From the NCBI GenBank assembly GCA_035693615.1, contig DASSGH010000159.1, positions 1 through 64,000 of the forward strand: a stretch of DNA of 64,000 bases, read 5' to 3'. Under the pieces are notes generated by a model. The model saw nothing but the letters and a program-made list of their open reading frames with translations. It was not told where the DNA came from and did not search any database. Position 1 is the first letter of the stretch, and each line of letters begins with the position of its first letter. Source of the DNA: VAZQ01 sp035693615 (GTDB taxonomy: Bacteria; Pseudomonadota; Alphaproteobacteria; Rhizobiales; Xanthobacteraceae). A program made the position numbers and the translations under genes. Of the stretch, positions 34,202 through 43,127 are shown piece by piece.

Positions 34202-35152
34202 ATGACAAACGGCAGGGTTACGGGCGTTCGCAGTGTCGAGCTCGGCGTTCGCGATCTGCATCAATCGGCGGAGTTCTACACCAAGGTGTGGGCGCTGGAG
34301 CCAGTCTCCCCCGAGGGCGACGGCATGCATTTCCGCGCCACCGGAGGCGAGCATCACGTGCTGACCATTCGGGAGCGGCCCAAGCCGGCGCTCCTGGGGG
34401 TACATTTCGCCGCCAATGACCGCGCGGCGGTCGATGCGCTGTGCGCCAAAGCAAGGAGCTATGGCGTGGACGTCGAGGGCGACCCGGCATCGCTCGATCG
34501 CAGCGCCGGCGGCGGCTACGGCTTTCGCTTTCGCACGCCCGACGGGCTGCCGATGAGCATATCCACGGATCTCGTGGAGCATCCAAGCGTCGTCCTCGAT
34601 CGCTCGCGGCCCACCAAGATCAGCCACGTCGTCCTCAACAGCGCACGCACCGATGACCAGGTCCCGTTTTTCATCGACGTGCTCGGCTTCAAGGTCTCCG
34701 ACAGTACGCACATGATGGAATTCCTGCGCTGCAGCGCGGATCACCACAGCGTGGCAATCTTCCGCAACAACGGACCCTCGCTCAATCACGTGGCCTACGA
34801 GCTGCCAAACATGGACGGGCTGATGCGCGGCACCGGCCGCGTCAAGCGGAACGGATTCGAAATCGCATGGGGCATTGGACGGCACGGCCCCGGCAGCAAC
34901 GTGTTCTCGTATTTCATCGAACCAAACGGCTTCGTCGCGGAATATACGACCGAGCTGGATCAGCTCGATGATTCCACCCACGTTCCCCAGGGCCCGGACT
35001 ACTGGCAGAAAATGATGCCGATCCCCGACCGTTGGGGAACGGCAGGGGCACCGTCGAACCGCATGCGGGCCGCCATGTCGGGGGCACTCTACCTCGGCGA
35101 AGAGGCGGGCGACGTGCGCTGCGAGGACATCATCGGCCGCAAGCTCGGCTGA
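34202..35152 (+). CDS. Two-domain VOC extradiol dioxygenase-like protein
   Basis: 316 residues with two vicinal-oxygen-chelate domains (about 7-125 and 138-260). The metal triad is intact: His142 (KISHVVLNS), His196 (SLNHVAYEL) and Glu247 (FVAEYTTEL), and His181/His182 stand where the acid-base His of 2,3-dihydroxybiphenyl/catechol 2,3-dioxygenases is. It therefore probably cleaves a catechol or a similar ring meta to the hydroxyls with Fe(II) or Mn(II). The C-terminal ~55 residues are an added tail. ATG at 34202 fits the domain boundary. It lies 97 bases after the LLM gene. Confidence 0.87.
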   Translation: MTNGRVTGVRSVELGVRDLHQSAEFYTKVWALEPVSPEGDGMHFRATGGEHHVLTIRERPKPALLGVHFAANDRAAVDALCAKARSYGVDVEGDPASLDRSAGGGYGFRFRTPDGLPMSISTDLVEHPSVVLDRSRPTKISHVVLNSARTDDQVPFFIDVLGFKVSDSTHMMEFLRCSADHHSVAIFRNNGPSLNHVAYELPNMDGLMRGTGRVKRNGFEIAWGIGRHGPGSNVFSYFIEPNGFVAEYTTELDQLDDSTHVPQGPDYWQKMMPIPDRWGTAGAPSNRMRAAMSGALYLGEEAGDVRCEDIIGRKLG

Positions 35153-35217
35153 CGATCAGCCGAGCGGGCGTCGGCGTGCAATCTCGGCCGCCGCACGCGC
35201 GGCCGTGAGTTGTTTGC

Positions 35218-36132
35218 ATGAGCGCCGACATCCCGTTCGATCGCAGCTTCGAGCTTCCTCCCGAAACAGTGGAGGAGGTCGTGCCGGGCGTGCGGCGGCT
35301 GCTCGCCAACAACCCCGGGCCATTCACGTTCAAGGGGACCGTCTCCTATATCGTCGGTCGAGGGCAAGTCGCCATCGTCGACCCCGGTCCGCTCGACGAG
35401 ACCCACGTTGCCGCGCTCCTCGACGCCGTGCGAGGAGAAGCGGTCACTCACATTTTCGTCACCCACACCCATCGCGATCACTCTCCCGCGGTGGCGCCGA
35501 TCAAGGGGGCGACCGGGGCCTTGGTGCTGGCCGAAGGCGCGCACCGTCCCGCGCGAGCGCTTCACGTCGGCGAGGCCCCGCGCATGGATGCAAGCAACGA
35601 TACCGAGTTCCGCCCCGACCGCACGCTTGCCGATGGGGACGTCGTCACCGGCCCGGGTTGGACCATCGAGGCGGTGGCAACGCCCGGCCACACCGCCAAC
35701 CATATGGCGTTTGCGCTCAGGGAGGCCGATCTCTTGTTCTCCGGCGATCACGTCATGGCCTGGTCGACGCCGGTGGTCGCGCCGCCGGACGGCGCGATGA
35801 GCGACTACATGGCCTCGCTGCAAAAGCTCGCGCGTCGATCCGAGCCCATCTACCTGCCGGGCCACGGCGGGATGGTGCGCGAGGCCCCGCAGTTCGTGCA
35901 GCACTACATCGCGCACCGGCAAGGCCGCGAGGCGGCGATCATACGGCGCCTTGCCAAGGGCGAAGCCGATATCCCCACCCTCGTGCGCGCGATCTATATC
36001 GGGCTCGACCCGCGGCTCGTGCATGCGGCCGGTCTATCGGTGCTCGCGCATCTCGAGGATTTGGTGGCTCGCGGCCGCGTCCTGACCGAGGGCGAGCCCT
36101 CGATCCAAGGCCGCTACCGCGTGGCATGCTGA
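35218..36132 (+). CDS. MBL-fold metallo-hydrolase
   Basis: 304 residues. The metal motif THTHRDHSPA (His83, His85, Asp87, His88) is intact, followed by TPGHTANHMAF and FSGDHVMAWSTPVV, then a C-terminal helical domain with YLPGHGGMV. The layout (N-terminal MBL, C-terminal winged-helix-like tail) resembles the LACTB2-like group of hydrolases, which includes thioesterases and nucleases. In the catabolic cluster it may hydrolyse a ring-fission or CoA/thioester intermediate. Start codon at 35218 follows the VOC stop by 65 bases. Confidence 0.88.
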   Translation: MSADIPFDRSFELPPETVEEVVPGVRRLLANNPGPFTFKGTVSYIVGRGQVAIVDPGPLDETHVAALLDAVRGEAVTHIFVTHTHRDHSPAVAPIKGATGALVLAEGAHRPARALHVGEAPRMDASNDTEFRPDRTLADGDVVTGPGWTIEAVATPGHTANHMAFALREADLLFSGDHVMAWSTPVVAPPDGAMSDYMASLQKLARRSEPIYLPGHGGMVREAPQFVQHYIAHRQGREAAIIRRLAKGEADIPTLVRAIYIGLDPRLVHAAGLSVLAHLEDLVARGRVLTEGEPSIQGRYRVAC

Positions 36133-36162
36133 CGCCGGCGCCTCAAGACCAAAGAGCGCGTT

Positions 36163-37008
36163 TCAACTCTTGGTCCTGCCTTTCTTGGAGGGGGATTTTT
36201 TCTCCGGCTGCTGGGCCGGCGGCCGCTCCGGCCTTTGCGCGCGGATGGCGTCTTCGATGTCGTTCATGAGGCCGCGCACGCGCGCGGCATTGGTGCCGAA
36301 ATCGAACCCGCCGTAGCGCGATGAAGAGCGCGCATCGATACGCGCGCCGTCGGTCTCGGCGCGCACACGGATTACGACGTCGTCGCGGAATCCCATGATC
36401 GGCGTGCGCGCCACGGCTTCGATGCGCCCTTCGCGGCGGCCGGCCTGCGGCGGGCGCGCGTCGACGACGCGCCACCTGCGCTGGTTTACCACCGCGAGCG
36501 CGGCATCGTAGGCGGCCTGCGCCGTCGCATTGGTCCCGAGCGGTCCCACGTCCGGATAAGCGCTGCGCTGCTGATCGGCGGCATAGAGTCCGGCATAGGT
36601 GGTCGGATTGGCGTCGCGCACCCGCAGCCGCGCCAGCGCTTCGTAGCGCGGCGGATCGATGGGGTCGGTGGTGATGTCGTAGATCCAGGGAAGCCGATAG
36701 GCTTTGATCCCTAAATAGGCCGGATAGGCGAGGAGCGCGAGCGAAACCGCCATCGCCGTCACGGCCGCGCCTAGGCCTGCCAGGCCTTCCATCCAGATCA
36801 CGACGAAGGCGGCGAGCGCGAGGACGAGGGCGACGACGGCCAGGGACAGCGCGCCGCCGAAGGTTGCGAGCGCCGGTCGGTTTTCGAGGAGGCCCGAGCG
36901 CACGATGATGACCGCGAGAAAAGTGGCCAAAAAAGCGAATCCGGCCATGCGCCGCGCCCAAATGGCAAGCCGCGAGGTTGGCTCGGACGGGATGTAGCGG
37001 CGGGCCAT
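36163..37008 (-). CDS. DUF1499 membrane protein
   Basis: 281 residues. Three or so hydrophobic segments in the first 110 residues (AGFAFLATFLAVIIV, FGGALSLAVVALVLALAAF, LGAAVTAMAVSLALLAYPA), then a soluble DUF1499 domain ending with RYGGFDFGTNAARVRGLMND and a Lys/Pro-rich tail. Family function unknown. The start MARRYIPSE at 37008 is nine bases inside the longest frame. The gene faces the rightward catabolic cluster across a 30-base gap. Confidence 0.83.
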   Translation of the reverse strand: MARRYIPSEPTSRLAIWARRMAGFAFLATFLAVIIVRSGLLENRPALATFGGALSLAVVALVLALAAFVVIWMEGLAGLGAAVTAMAVSLALLAYPAYLGIKAYRLPWIYDITTDPIDPPRYEALARLRVRDANPTTYAGLYAADQQRSAYPDVGPLGTNATAQAAYDAALAVVNQRRWRVVDARPPQAGRREGRIEAVARTPIMGFRDDVVIRVRAETDGARIDARSSSRYGGFDFGTNAARVRGLMNDIEDAIRAQRPERPPAQQPEKKSPSKKGRTKS

Positions 37009-37189
37009 CGGTCTCACTCAGCAAGGCGAGCAGACACTGCTCACTTGCGCCACGCAGATGGTCGCATCGAAGGTGGTCATGCGATGGCTTCCTGGAGGAG
37101 ACCGTGTGATGGGGAGCCAACATTAGCGCATCGGGCCGAGACAATGCGAGGGCTTGGCGCTCGATGACGCCTGCAGGCGAGAAATTGCT

Positions 37190-38824
37190 TCACTGTGCGG
37201 CGGGGCTCGGCAGTACGAAATCCTTGAACCGCTCGCGCAAGGCGGTCTTCTGGATCTTGCCCGTCGCGGTATGCGGGATGTCGTCGACGAAAATGACTTC
37301 GTCGGGCAGCCACCACTTGGCAACCTTGCCCTGCATGAACTTCAAGATTTCGTCCCGGCTTGCCGACTGTTCCTTCTTGAGAACCACGATCAGCAGCGGC
37401 CGCTCGTCCCACTTTGGATGCTTGACGCCGATGACCGCCGCCTCCGCCACTTTGGGATGGCCGACGGCGAGGTTCTCGAGCTCGATCGAGGAAATCCACT
37501 CACCGCCGGATTTGATCACGTCCTTGGCGCGGTCGGTCACGTGCATATAACCATAGCGGTCGACGGTTGAGACATCTCCGGTGTCGAAGAAACCCTCCTC
37601 GTCGAGGACGTCGCCCGCTTCCTTGTAATAGGCGCGCGCCACGCTCGGTCCTCGCACCTTGAGCCGGCCGGAGGTCTTGCCGTCCCAACTCAGGCGTCTG
37701 CCGGCATCATCGGTGATTTTCATCTCAACCATGAACGGCGTTTGCCCCTGTTTCTGCTGAATGTCGAGCCGCGCGTCCCCGGCGAGACCCGCGTATTCGG
37801 GTTTGAGGGTGCAGGCCGTGCCAAGCGGGCTCATTTCGGTCATGCCCCAGGCGTGGATCACCTCGACCCCGTAGACGTCTTGGAAGGTCTTGGCCATGGC
37901 GCGCGGGCAGGCGGAGCCGCCGATGACGACTTTTTTGAGGTGGGGCAGCTTGCCGCCCGTGGCTTCGAGGTGCTGCAGCAGCATGAGCCACACCGTCGGC
38001 ACCGCGGCCGTAGAGGTCACCTTGTAGCGGTTGAGCAATTCGAAGAGCGAGGCTCCATCGAGCTTGGCACCCGGCATGACCAACGCGGCGCCCGCCATCG
38101 GCGCCGCGAACATCATCGCCCAGCAGTTCGCGTGGAACATGGGCACGACCGGCATCACCACATCGCGGGACGAATAGCCCTTCATATCCGCGCCATTCGC
38201 CATGAGGCCGTGCAGGACATTAGAACGATGCGAATACAGGACGCCCTTCGGGTCGCCGGTCGTTCCCGAGGTGTAACACATGCCCGCCGCGGTGTTCTCG
38301 TCGAACGTTTTCCAGGCGAAATCGCCGTCGGCTTCGCCGATCCACTCCTCGTAGGGCACGGCATTCTTGAGTGAGGTTTGCGGCATGTGTGCACGGTCGC
38401 ACAGGAGCACGTAGCGCTCGATGGTAGGCAGCTTGCCGGCGAGCTGTTCCAACAACGGAACGAACGTCAGATCCGCCAGCATCAGGCGATCCTCGGCGTG
38501 ATTGACGATCCAGGTGATCTGATCGGGAAACAGCCGCGGATTGACGGTGTGATAGACGGCGCCGATGCCCATGATGCCGTACCACGCCTCGATATGACGC
38601 CACGTGTTCCACGCCAACGTCGCCACGCGATCGCCGAGCCGGATACCGGCCTTGTCTAGGCGTTGTGCCAAACGCAGCGCGCGCGCGCGTAGCTCGGCGT
38701 AGGTAGTGGTGTGAAACGGGCCTTCGACCGAGCGCGTGACGATCGTTCGCTCCGGATGGTTGGTTCCGGCATGGTCGATGATGCGATGGCAAAGGAGCGG
38801 CCAATCCTGCATCAGTCCGAGCAT
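37190..38824 (-). CDS. Acyl-CoA synthetase (AMP-forming)
   Basis: 544-residue member of the ANL superfamily. P-loop CYTSGTTGDPKGVLYSHRSN; adenine-binding region VIHAWGMTEMSPLGT; hinge DTGDVSTVDRYGYMHVTDR; AKDVIKSGGEWISSIELENL; and the C-terminal PHTATGKIQKTALRERF with the catalytic Lys (of TGKIQK). The N-terminal TYAELRARALRLAQRLDKAG fits the medium/long-chain fatty acid (AlkK/DmdB-like) branch. No beta-oxidation neighbours. Substrate chain length unknown. About 170 bases upstream of the DUF1499 start, no shared promoter visible. Confidence 0.93.
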   Translation of the reverse strand: MLGLMQDWPLLCHRIIDHAGTNHPERTIVTRSVEGPFHTTTYAELRARALRLAQRLDKAGIRLGDRVATLAWNTWRHIEAWYGIMGIGAVYHTVNPRLFPDQITWIVNHAEDRLMLADLTFVPLLEQLAGKLPTIERYVLLCDRAHMPQTSLKNAVPYEEWIGEADGDFAWKTFDENTAAGMCYTSGTTGDPKGVLYSHRSNVLHGLMANGADMKGYSSRDVVMPVVPMFHANCWAMMFAAPMAGAALVMPGAKLDGASLFELLNRYKVTSTAAVPTVWLMLLQHLEATGGKLPHLKKVVIGGSACPRAMAKTFQDVYGVEVIHAWGMTEMSPLGTACTLKPEYAGLAGDARLDIQQKQGQTPFMVEMKITDDAGRRLSWDGKTSGRLKVRGPSVARAYYKEAGDVLDEEGFFDTGDVSTVDRYGYMHVTDRAKDVIKSGGEWISSIELENLAVGHPKVAEAAVIGVKHPKWDERPLLIVVLKKEQSASRDEILKFMQGKVAKWWLPDEVIFVDDIPHTATGKIQKTALRERFKDFVLPSPAAQ

Positions 38825-38940
38825 GGGGTTTCCTCACAGTTCTCGTTCTTGCACCAGAGCGCGGGCTCGAGGGCGCGCGGTCCAAGGTTACCGGCAAGTC
38901 GCAGCCGCGCAACCGGAGAATGAGCGCCCCCGGCTGCCAG

Positions 38941-40074
38941 TCAGCCAAAGCGGCGGAGTGAAAACCGCGCGATGTCATGGGGCGTTGCGCCCGTGGTCGC
39001 CAGATCGGCGAGGATCTCCCCGATCACCGGCGCGAATTTGAAGCCGTGACCGGAGCAGGGCGAAGCGACGATGACATTGGAGGCGCCGGGCAGCCAATCG
39101 ATCAGGAAATCGCCGTCCGGAGTCATGGTGTAGAGGCACGTCTTGGCGGCGACGAGGCGGCCGTTCGCCGCCGGAATATGCGCGGCAAGGGCCGCGCGGA
39201 TCAACGCCTCATCGTCCGCCGAGACGGTTTGGTCGTAAGCGTCGGGGTCAACGGTTTCGTTGCGGTGGTGATGCTTGGCGATCTTGATCCCGGCCTGGAT
39301 GTCTCCGCGCGGTGGAATGCCGTAGTGCATGCCATGCGGGCTTTCGATGATGAACACTGGAATGCGGCCGGGCAAAAGCGATCGCGCATCGGCCGGAGCG
39401 AACCAGGCCATCACCTCGCGGGTGACCCGCAGCGGAGCGCCCAGCGCGGGCAGGAAAGACGGCAGCCAAGGACCCACGGTAACGATGGCCGCCCCGGCAT
39501 CGACGCTACCGCGGTCCGTGACGATGCGCACGTAGCCCGCGCGCGGCTCGACCGCTCGCACCTGCTCGCCGTTGCGGCTGTGTGCGCCGGCCGCCGTCGC
39601 GAGCGCGAGCTGCGCCGCAACCGCGCACTCCGCCTCGAGCATCCCGCCATCCGGCTGCAGGACGGCGACGTAATCCGACGGCACCCGGAAAGCCGGGAAG
39701 CGGCGCATCAGTTCCGGTGCCGCGATCACCTCGTGGGATAAATCGTGGAGCCGGGCGCTGCTTAGCGTTCCCTTGACCAACGCGCCATCGGGCGGACCGA
39801 TCTCGGCGATGCCGGTCACACGCAGAAGCTCACGCCCCGACGCTCTTTCGAGCTCACGCCAGAGGCCGTAAGCGTGCCGCAGCAGCGGCACGTAGGACGG
39901 ATGCTCGAAGTATCCGAGCCGAATGATGCGCGTGCGGCCATGCGAGGAGCCGCGGTCGTGACCGGGAGCATAGCGCTCAATCCCCAGAACCCGCTTGCCT
40001 CTGCGCGCCAGGTGGTGCGCCGCCGCGCTCCCCATGGCGCCGAGGCCGCAGACCACAACATCAAAATGCGCCAT
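38941..40074 (-). CDS. Monomeric sarcosine oxidase / N-methyltryptophan oxidase-like flavoenzyme
   Basis: 377-residue DAO-family enzyme that oxidises a secondary or N-methyl amine to H2O2, aldehyde and amine. The FAD fold VVVCGLGAMGSAAAHHLARR is at the start. KTCLYTMTPDGDFLID contains the Cys that binds FAD covalently in MSOX, and SGHGFKFAPVIGEIL follows. Gene starts MAHFDVVV at 40074. The substrate is not determined. It is on the strand opposite to the extensin-aminotransferase genes upstream and same strand as the acyl-CoA synthetase 116 bases downstream. Confidence 0.9.
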   Translation of the reverse strand: MAHFDVVVCGLGAMGSAAAHHLARRGKRVLGIERYAPGHDRGSSHGRTRIIRLGYFEHPSYVPLLRHAYGLWRELERASGRELLRVTGIAEIGPPDGALVKGTLSSARLHDLSHEVIAAPELMRRFPAFRVPSDYVAVLQPDGGMLEAECAVAAQLALATAAGAHSRNGEQVRAVEPRAGYVRIVTDRGSVDAGAAIVTVGPWLPSFLPALGAPLRVTREVMAWFAPADARSLLPGRIPVFIIESPHGMHYGIPPRGDIQAGIKIAKHHHRNETVDPDAYDQTVSADDEALIRAALAAHIPAANGRLVAAKTCLYTMTPDGDFLIDWLPGASNVIVASPCSGHGFKFAPVIGEILADLATTGATPHDIARFSLRRFG

Positions 40075-40242
40075 AACGTCGGGCTCGCTATCCTTTCTGC
40101 CAACCCCAGCTATTGTGATGACGGTTGCAGCACGGTGAAAGGGTTGCGAGGCCGCGAAGGCAGGCCCTTGCGGCCCTCGCGCGCGGCGGGTCGCGAGGGG
40201 GTGCGGATTGGCCGCCATGAGGTCGCAATCCTTGCGGATGTG

Positions 40243-41013
40243 ATGACGGTGAAGCTTCCCGCAGCGCTTGTCCTTCTTGCAGCCGTTTGCAGTGCGACCT
40301 GCTGCGGCCTATCGGCCGCGCAGGCCGTGCCCTTGCCGCGGCCGCGGCCGGGGCAGACGTCGACGCCGTCGCCGGAGGGCGTGGCCGAGGAGGCGGCCAC
40401 CCCCTCGGCTTGCCGGCTACGGCTCACGGCCGAGCTGGCGGTCGCACCCTCGCTGCCGGCGCTGACCGGGCCCGGCGAGTGCAGCGTGGAGGACGCGGTG
40501 CGGCTCGAGGCGGTATGGCTCGCCGACAAGACGCGTGTGGCGGTGACGCCGCCTGCGATCGTTCGCTGCACGTTTGCCGAGGCGATCGTGCGGTGGGTGC
40601 GCGAGGACGTGGCGCCCACCGTGCGCTCCCTCGGAAGCGCACTCAAGAGCATCGATAACTTCGACTCGTATGAATGTCGGGGCCGCAATCGCATCGCCGG
40701 CGCGAAACTCTCCGAGCATGGTAAGGCCAACGCCGTCGATATTCGCGCGCTCAAGCTCGCGAATGGGAAGGTGCTAGAGCTGACAGATCCCCAGGTCGCC
40801 AAGGAGTTTCGCGAACGCCTGCGCAAGAACGCCTGCGCCCGGTTCACCACCGTCCTCGGCCCCGGCTCCGACGGGTACCATGAGAATCATGTGCACGTGG
40901 ACCTCGCCGAGCGCGCCAGCGGCCACCGCATTTGCCAATGGGACGTGCGCGAACCTGGCGAGGAAGCCGAGCAGATCCCGCTGCCGCCGCCCCGTCCGGC
41001 TGCCGCGCCATGA
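40243..41013 (+). CDS. Extensin-like family protein (M15-type fold)
   Basis: 256 residues with a signal peptide (MTVKLPAALVLLAAVCSATC to about AQA) and a Pro-rich linker. The domain has CSVEDAVRLEAVWL, SYECRGRNR, LSEHGKANAVDIRAL (S-x-H-x2-G-x-A-x-D, as in VanY/M15 D-Ala-D-Ala peptidases) and HENHVHVDLAERA (H-x-H). The zinc-ligand layout therefore persists, so a peptidoglycan-peptide cleaving role is plausible though unproven. Cysteines are probably oxidised in the periplasm. The start codon lies 165 bases from the divergent flavoenzyme. It overlaps the aminotransferase region by an ATGA. Confidence 0.87.
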   Translation: MTVKLPAALVLLAAVCSATCCGLSAAQAVPLPRPRPGQTSTPSPEGVAEEAATPSACRLRLTAELAVAPSLPALTGPGECSVEDAVRLEAVWLADKTRVAVTPPAIVRCTFAEAIVRWVREDVAPTVRSLGSALKSIDNFDSYECRGRNRIAGAKLSEHGKANAVDIRALKLANGKVLELTDPQVAKEFRERLRKNACARFTTVLGPGSDGYHENHVHVDLAERASGHRICQWDVREPGEEAEQIPLPPPRPAAAP

Positions 41014-41021
41014 GGACAGCC

Positions 41022-42410
41022 ATGCCGCCACTCAGCAATCTCGCCGTCCGCGACATCGAGACCCTGGTCCACCCCTACACCAATCTCGCGATGCTGCGCG
41101 AAACCGGTCCACTGATCATCGAGCGCGGCGAAGGCGTGTTCGTCTACGATACCGAAGGCAAAGCCTATATCGAAGGCATGGCGGGGCTGTGGTGCACGGC
41201 GCTGGGCTACGGCAACGAAGAGCTGGTCGAAGCCGCGGCGGCGCAGATGCGCAAGCTCTCCTTCGCCCATCTCTTCACCGCCAAGAGCCATGATCCGGCG
41301 ATCGAGCTTGCCGAACGGCTCAAGGAGATCGCGCCGGTACCGACGTCGAAGGTGTTCTTCTGCTCGTCGGGCTCGGAGGCGAACGACAGTCAGGTCAAGC
41401 TCGTGTGGTACCTGAACAACGCGCTCGGCCGGCCGAGAAAAAAGAAGATCATCAGCCGACGCAAAGCCTATCACGGCGTGACCGTGGTGGCGGCCTCGCT
41501 CACGGGTCTGGCCAACAATCATCTCGATTTCGATCTGCCGATCGCGGGCATTCTGCACACTAGCTGTCCCCATCATTATCGCTTCGCGCACGCGGGGGAG
41601 ACGGAACAGGAATTCGCGCGGCGGCTGGCGGGTGAACTGGACGAATTGATTCGCAGCGAGGACCCGGACACCGTTGCCGCCTTCATCGCGGAGCCGGTAA
41701 TGGGTGCTGGCGGCGTGATCGTTCCACCGGAAGGCTACTTTCAGGAGATCATGAAGGTTTGCCGAGCCTACGACGTCTACATGATTTCAGATGAGGTGAT
41801 CTGCGGCTTCGGCCGCCTGGGAACCATGTTCGGCTGCACGGCGCTCGGCTTCGAGCCTCACTCGATCACGGTGGCCAAGGCGTTGACGTCGGCCTACGTG
41901 CCGCTGGCCGCCCTCACGGTGCCAGAGGTCGCCTACCAGGCAATGTTGGACGAAAGCCGCAAGATCGGCACGTTCGGCCACGGCTTCACTTATTCGGGCC
42001 ATCCCGTCGCGGCGGCCGTGGCGCTCAAGGCGCTCGACATCTATGCGCGCGAGCGCATCGCCGAGCAGGCCGTGCGCAAGGCGCCGCAGTTTCAGGGTCG
42101 CCTCGCCGCACTGGGCGAGCACCCGCTGGTCGGAGAGGCGCGCGGCATCGGCCTCGTCGGCGGCGTCGAGCTCGTCGCCGACAAAAAGACCAAGCGTTCG
42201 TTCGAGCCAAAGGCCGGCGTCGGCGCCCGGGCCGTGCGCTACGCGGAAGAGGAAGGGCTGATCGTCCGGTCCCTGCTCGGCGACATCTTGTCGATCTGCC
42301 CACCGCTCATCATCGCGCCGGCGGAGATCGATGAGCTCTTCAATCGCCTGGAGCATGCGCTTGATCGCACCCTGGCGTGGGTCAAGCATGAGCGGCTCGT
42401 CGACGGCTGA
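41022..42410 (+). CDS. Class III PLP-dependent aminotransferase (omega-type)
   Basis: 462 residues. The PLP Lys lies in SITVAKALTSAYVPLAAL; SSGSEANDSQVKLV, AYHGVTVVAASLTG and ISDEVICGFGRLGTMFG are the group III blocks. Long relatives are annotated aspartate or omega-amino acid:pyruvate transaminase, some of which act on beta-alanine, putrescine or taurine. ATG at 41022 follows a GAGGAC stretch at 41012-41017; a start at 41010 would overlap the extensin stop as ATGA but has no ribosome site. Expression coupled to the extensin gene is likely; functional link is unclear. Confidence 0.93.
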   Translation: MPPLSNLAVRDIETLVHPYTNLAMLRETGPLIIERGEGVFVYDTEGKAYIEGMAGLWCTALGYGNEELVEAAAAQMRKLSFAHLFTAKSHDPAIELAERLKEIAPVPTSKVFFCSSGSEANDSQVKLVWYLNNALGRPRKKKIISRRKAYHGVTVVAASLTGLANNHLDFDLPIAGILHTSCPHHYRFAHAGETEQEFARRLAGELDELIRSEDPDTVAAFIAEPVMGAGGVIVPPEGYFQEIMKVCRAYDVYMISDEVICGFGRLGTMFGCTALGFEPHSITVAKALTSAYVPLAALTVPEVAYQAMLDESRKIGTFGHGFTYSGHPVAAAVALKALDIYARERIAEQAVRKAPQFQGRLAALGEHPLVGEARGIGLVGGVELVADKKTKRSFEPKAGVGARAVRYAEEEGLIVRSLLGDILSICPPLIIAPAEIDELFNRLEHALDRTLAWVKHERLVDG

Positions 42411-42414
42411 CCGG

Positions 42415-42456
42415 AAAAAAGGGAACGGCGCCGGACTCGCGCCCGACGCCGCTCCC
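42415..42456 (-). terminator. Rho-independent terminator of the L,D-transpeptidase gene
   Basis: On the minus strand, GGAGCGGCG (42455-42447) pairs with CGCCGTTCC (42430-42422) with one mismatch (G-T), then T6 at 42420-42415. It lies 19 bases after the stop of the leftward L,D-transpeptidase gene, and just beyond the stop of the convergent aminotransferase. For the rightward gene it has no T run. Confidence 0.75.
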
Positions 42457-42473
42457 AGCCCCCTCGAGCTCCC

Positions 42474-43127
42474 CTAGTTGTGGCCGAAGTCCGCCGCGGC
42501 GACCCGCGGCTCCCCTGATTTCGGCCCCAACACCACGACGATCGCCCCCATCTTGACGCGATTATAGAGATCGATCACGTCCTCGTTGGTCATCCGGATA
42601 CAGCCCGAGGAGATCGCATGGCCGATCCACTCCGGTTGGTTCGTGCCATGAATGCGGTAAAGCGTGTCCTTGCCGCTGGAGTAAAGATAGATGCCGCGGG
42701 CGCCCATCGGATTGGCTGGGCCGCCTTCGACGTAATTTGGAAGTGGGCCGAGGCGCTGCTTTTCGCCCGCGGTCGGGGTCCAGCCCGGCCACTCCTCCTT
42801 GCGGCCGACCTTGGCGACGCCGGTCCAAGACTGCGCCTCCTCGCCCACGATCACGCCGTAGCGGATCGCCTGGTTGTCCGGCAGCACGTAGTAGAGGTAG
42901 CGCGCGTCGCTATCGACGACGACTGTACCGGGCGCTTCTTTGCGGTGGAACTTGACGATGGCGCGTTGGTACGCCTGGGGAATGCTCACTTTGGCGTATG
43001 GGGCATTGGCGAGCAGTTTCTTGTCCCGCGCGGTCATGCTGGCTTCCGACGCCGGTTCCAGTTGCGCATGCACGCACCCGGCGAGCAAAACCCCGGCCAG
43101 CAGCAGTGTGAATCCCCGTAGCGCCAT
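42474..43127 (-). CDS. L,D-transpeptidase lipoprotein (YkuD domain)
   Basis: 217 residues, lipoprotein signal with lipobox LLAGC (acylated Cys near residue 18), so attached to the outer or inner membrane facing periplasm. The YkuD domain holds VVDSDARYLYYVLPDNQAIR and the catalytic centre HGTNQPEWIGHAISSGCIRM, with the Cys nucleophile in SGCIRM. Such enzymes form 3-3 crosslinks in peptidoglycan or attach lipoproteins. Terminator follows at 42415-42456. Confidence 0.94.
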   Translation of the reverse strand: MALRGFTLLLAGVLLAGCVHAQLEPASEASMTARDKKLLANAPYAKVSIPQAYQRAIVKFHRKEAPGTVVVDSDARYLYYVLPDNQAIRYGVIVGEEAQSWTGVAKVGRKEEWPGWTPTAGEKQRLGPLPNYVEGGPANPMGARGIYLYSSGKDTLYRIHGTNQPEWIGHAISSGCIRMTNEDVIDLYNRVKMGAIVVVLGPKSGEPRVAAADFGHN

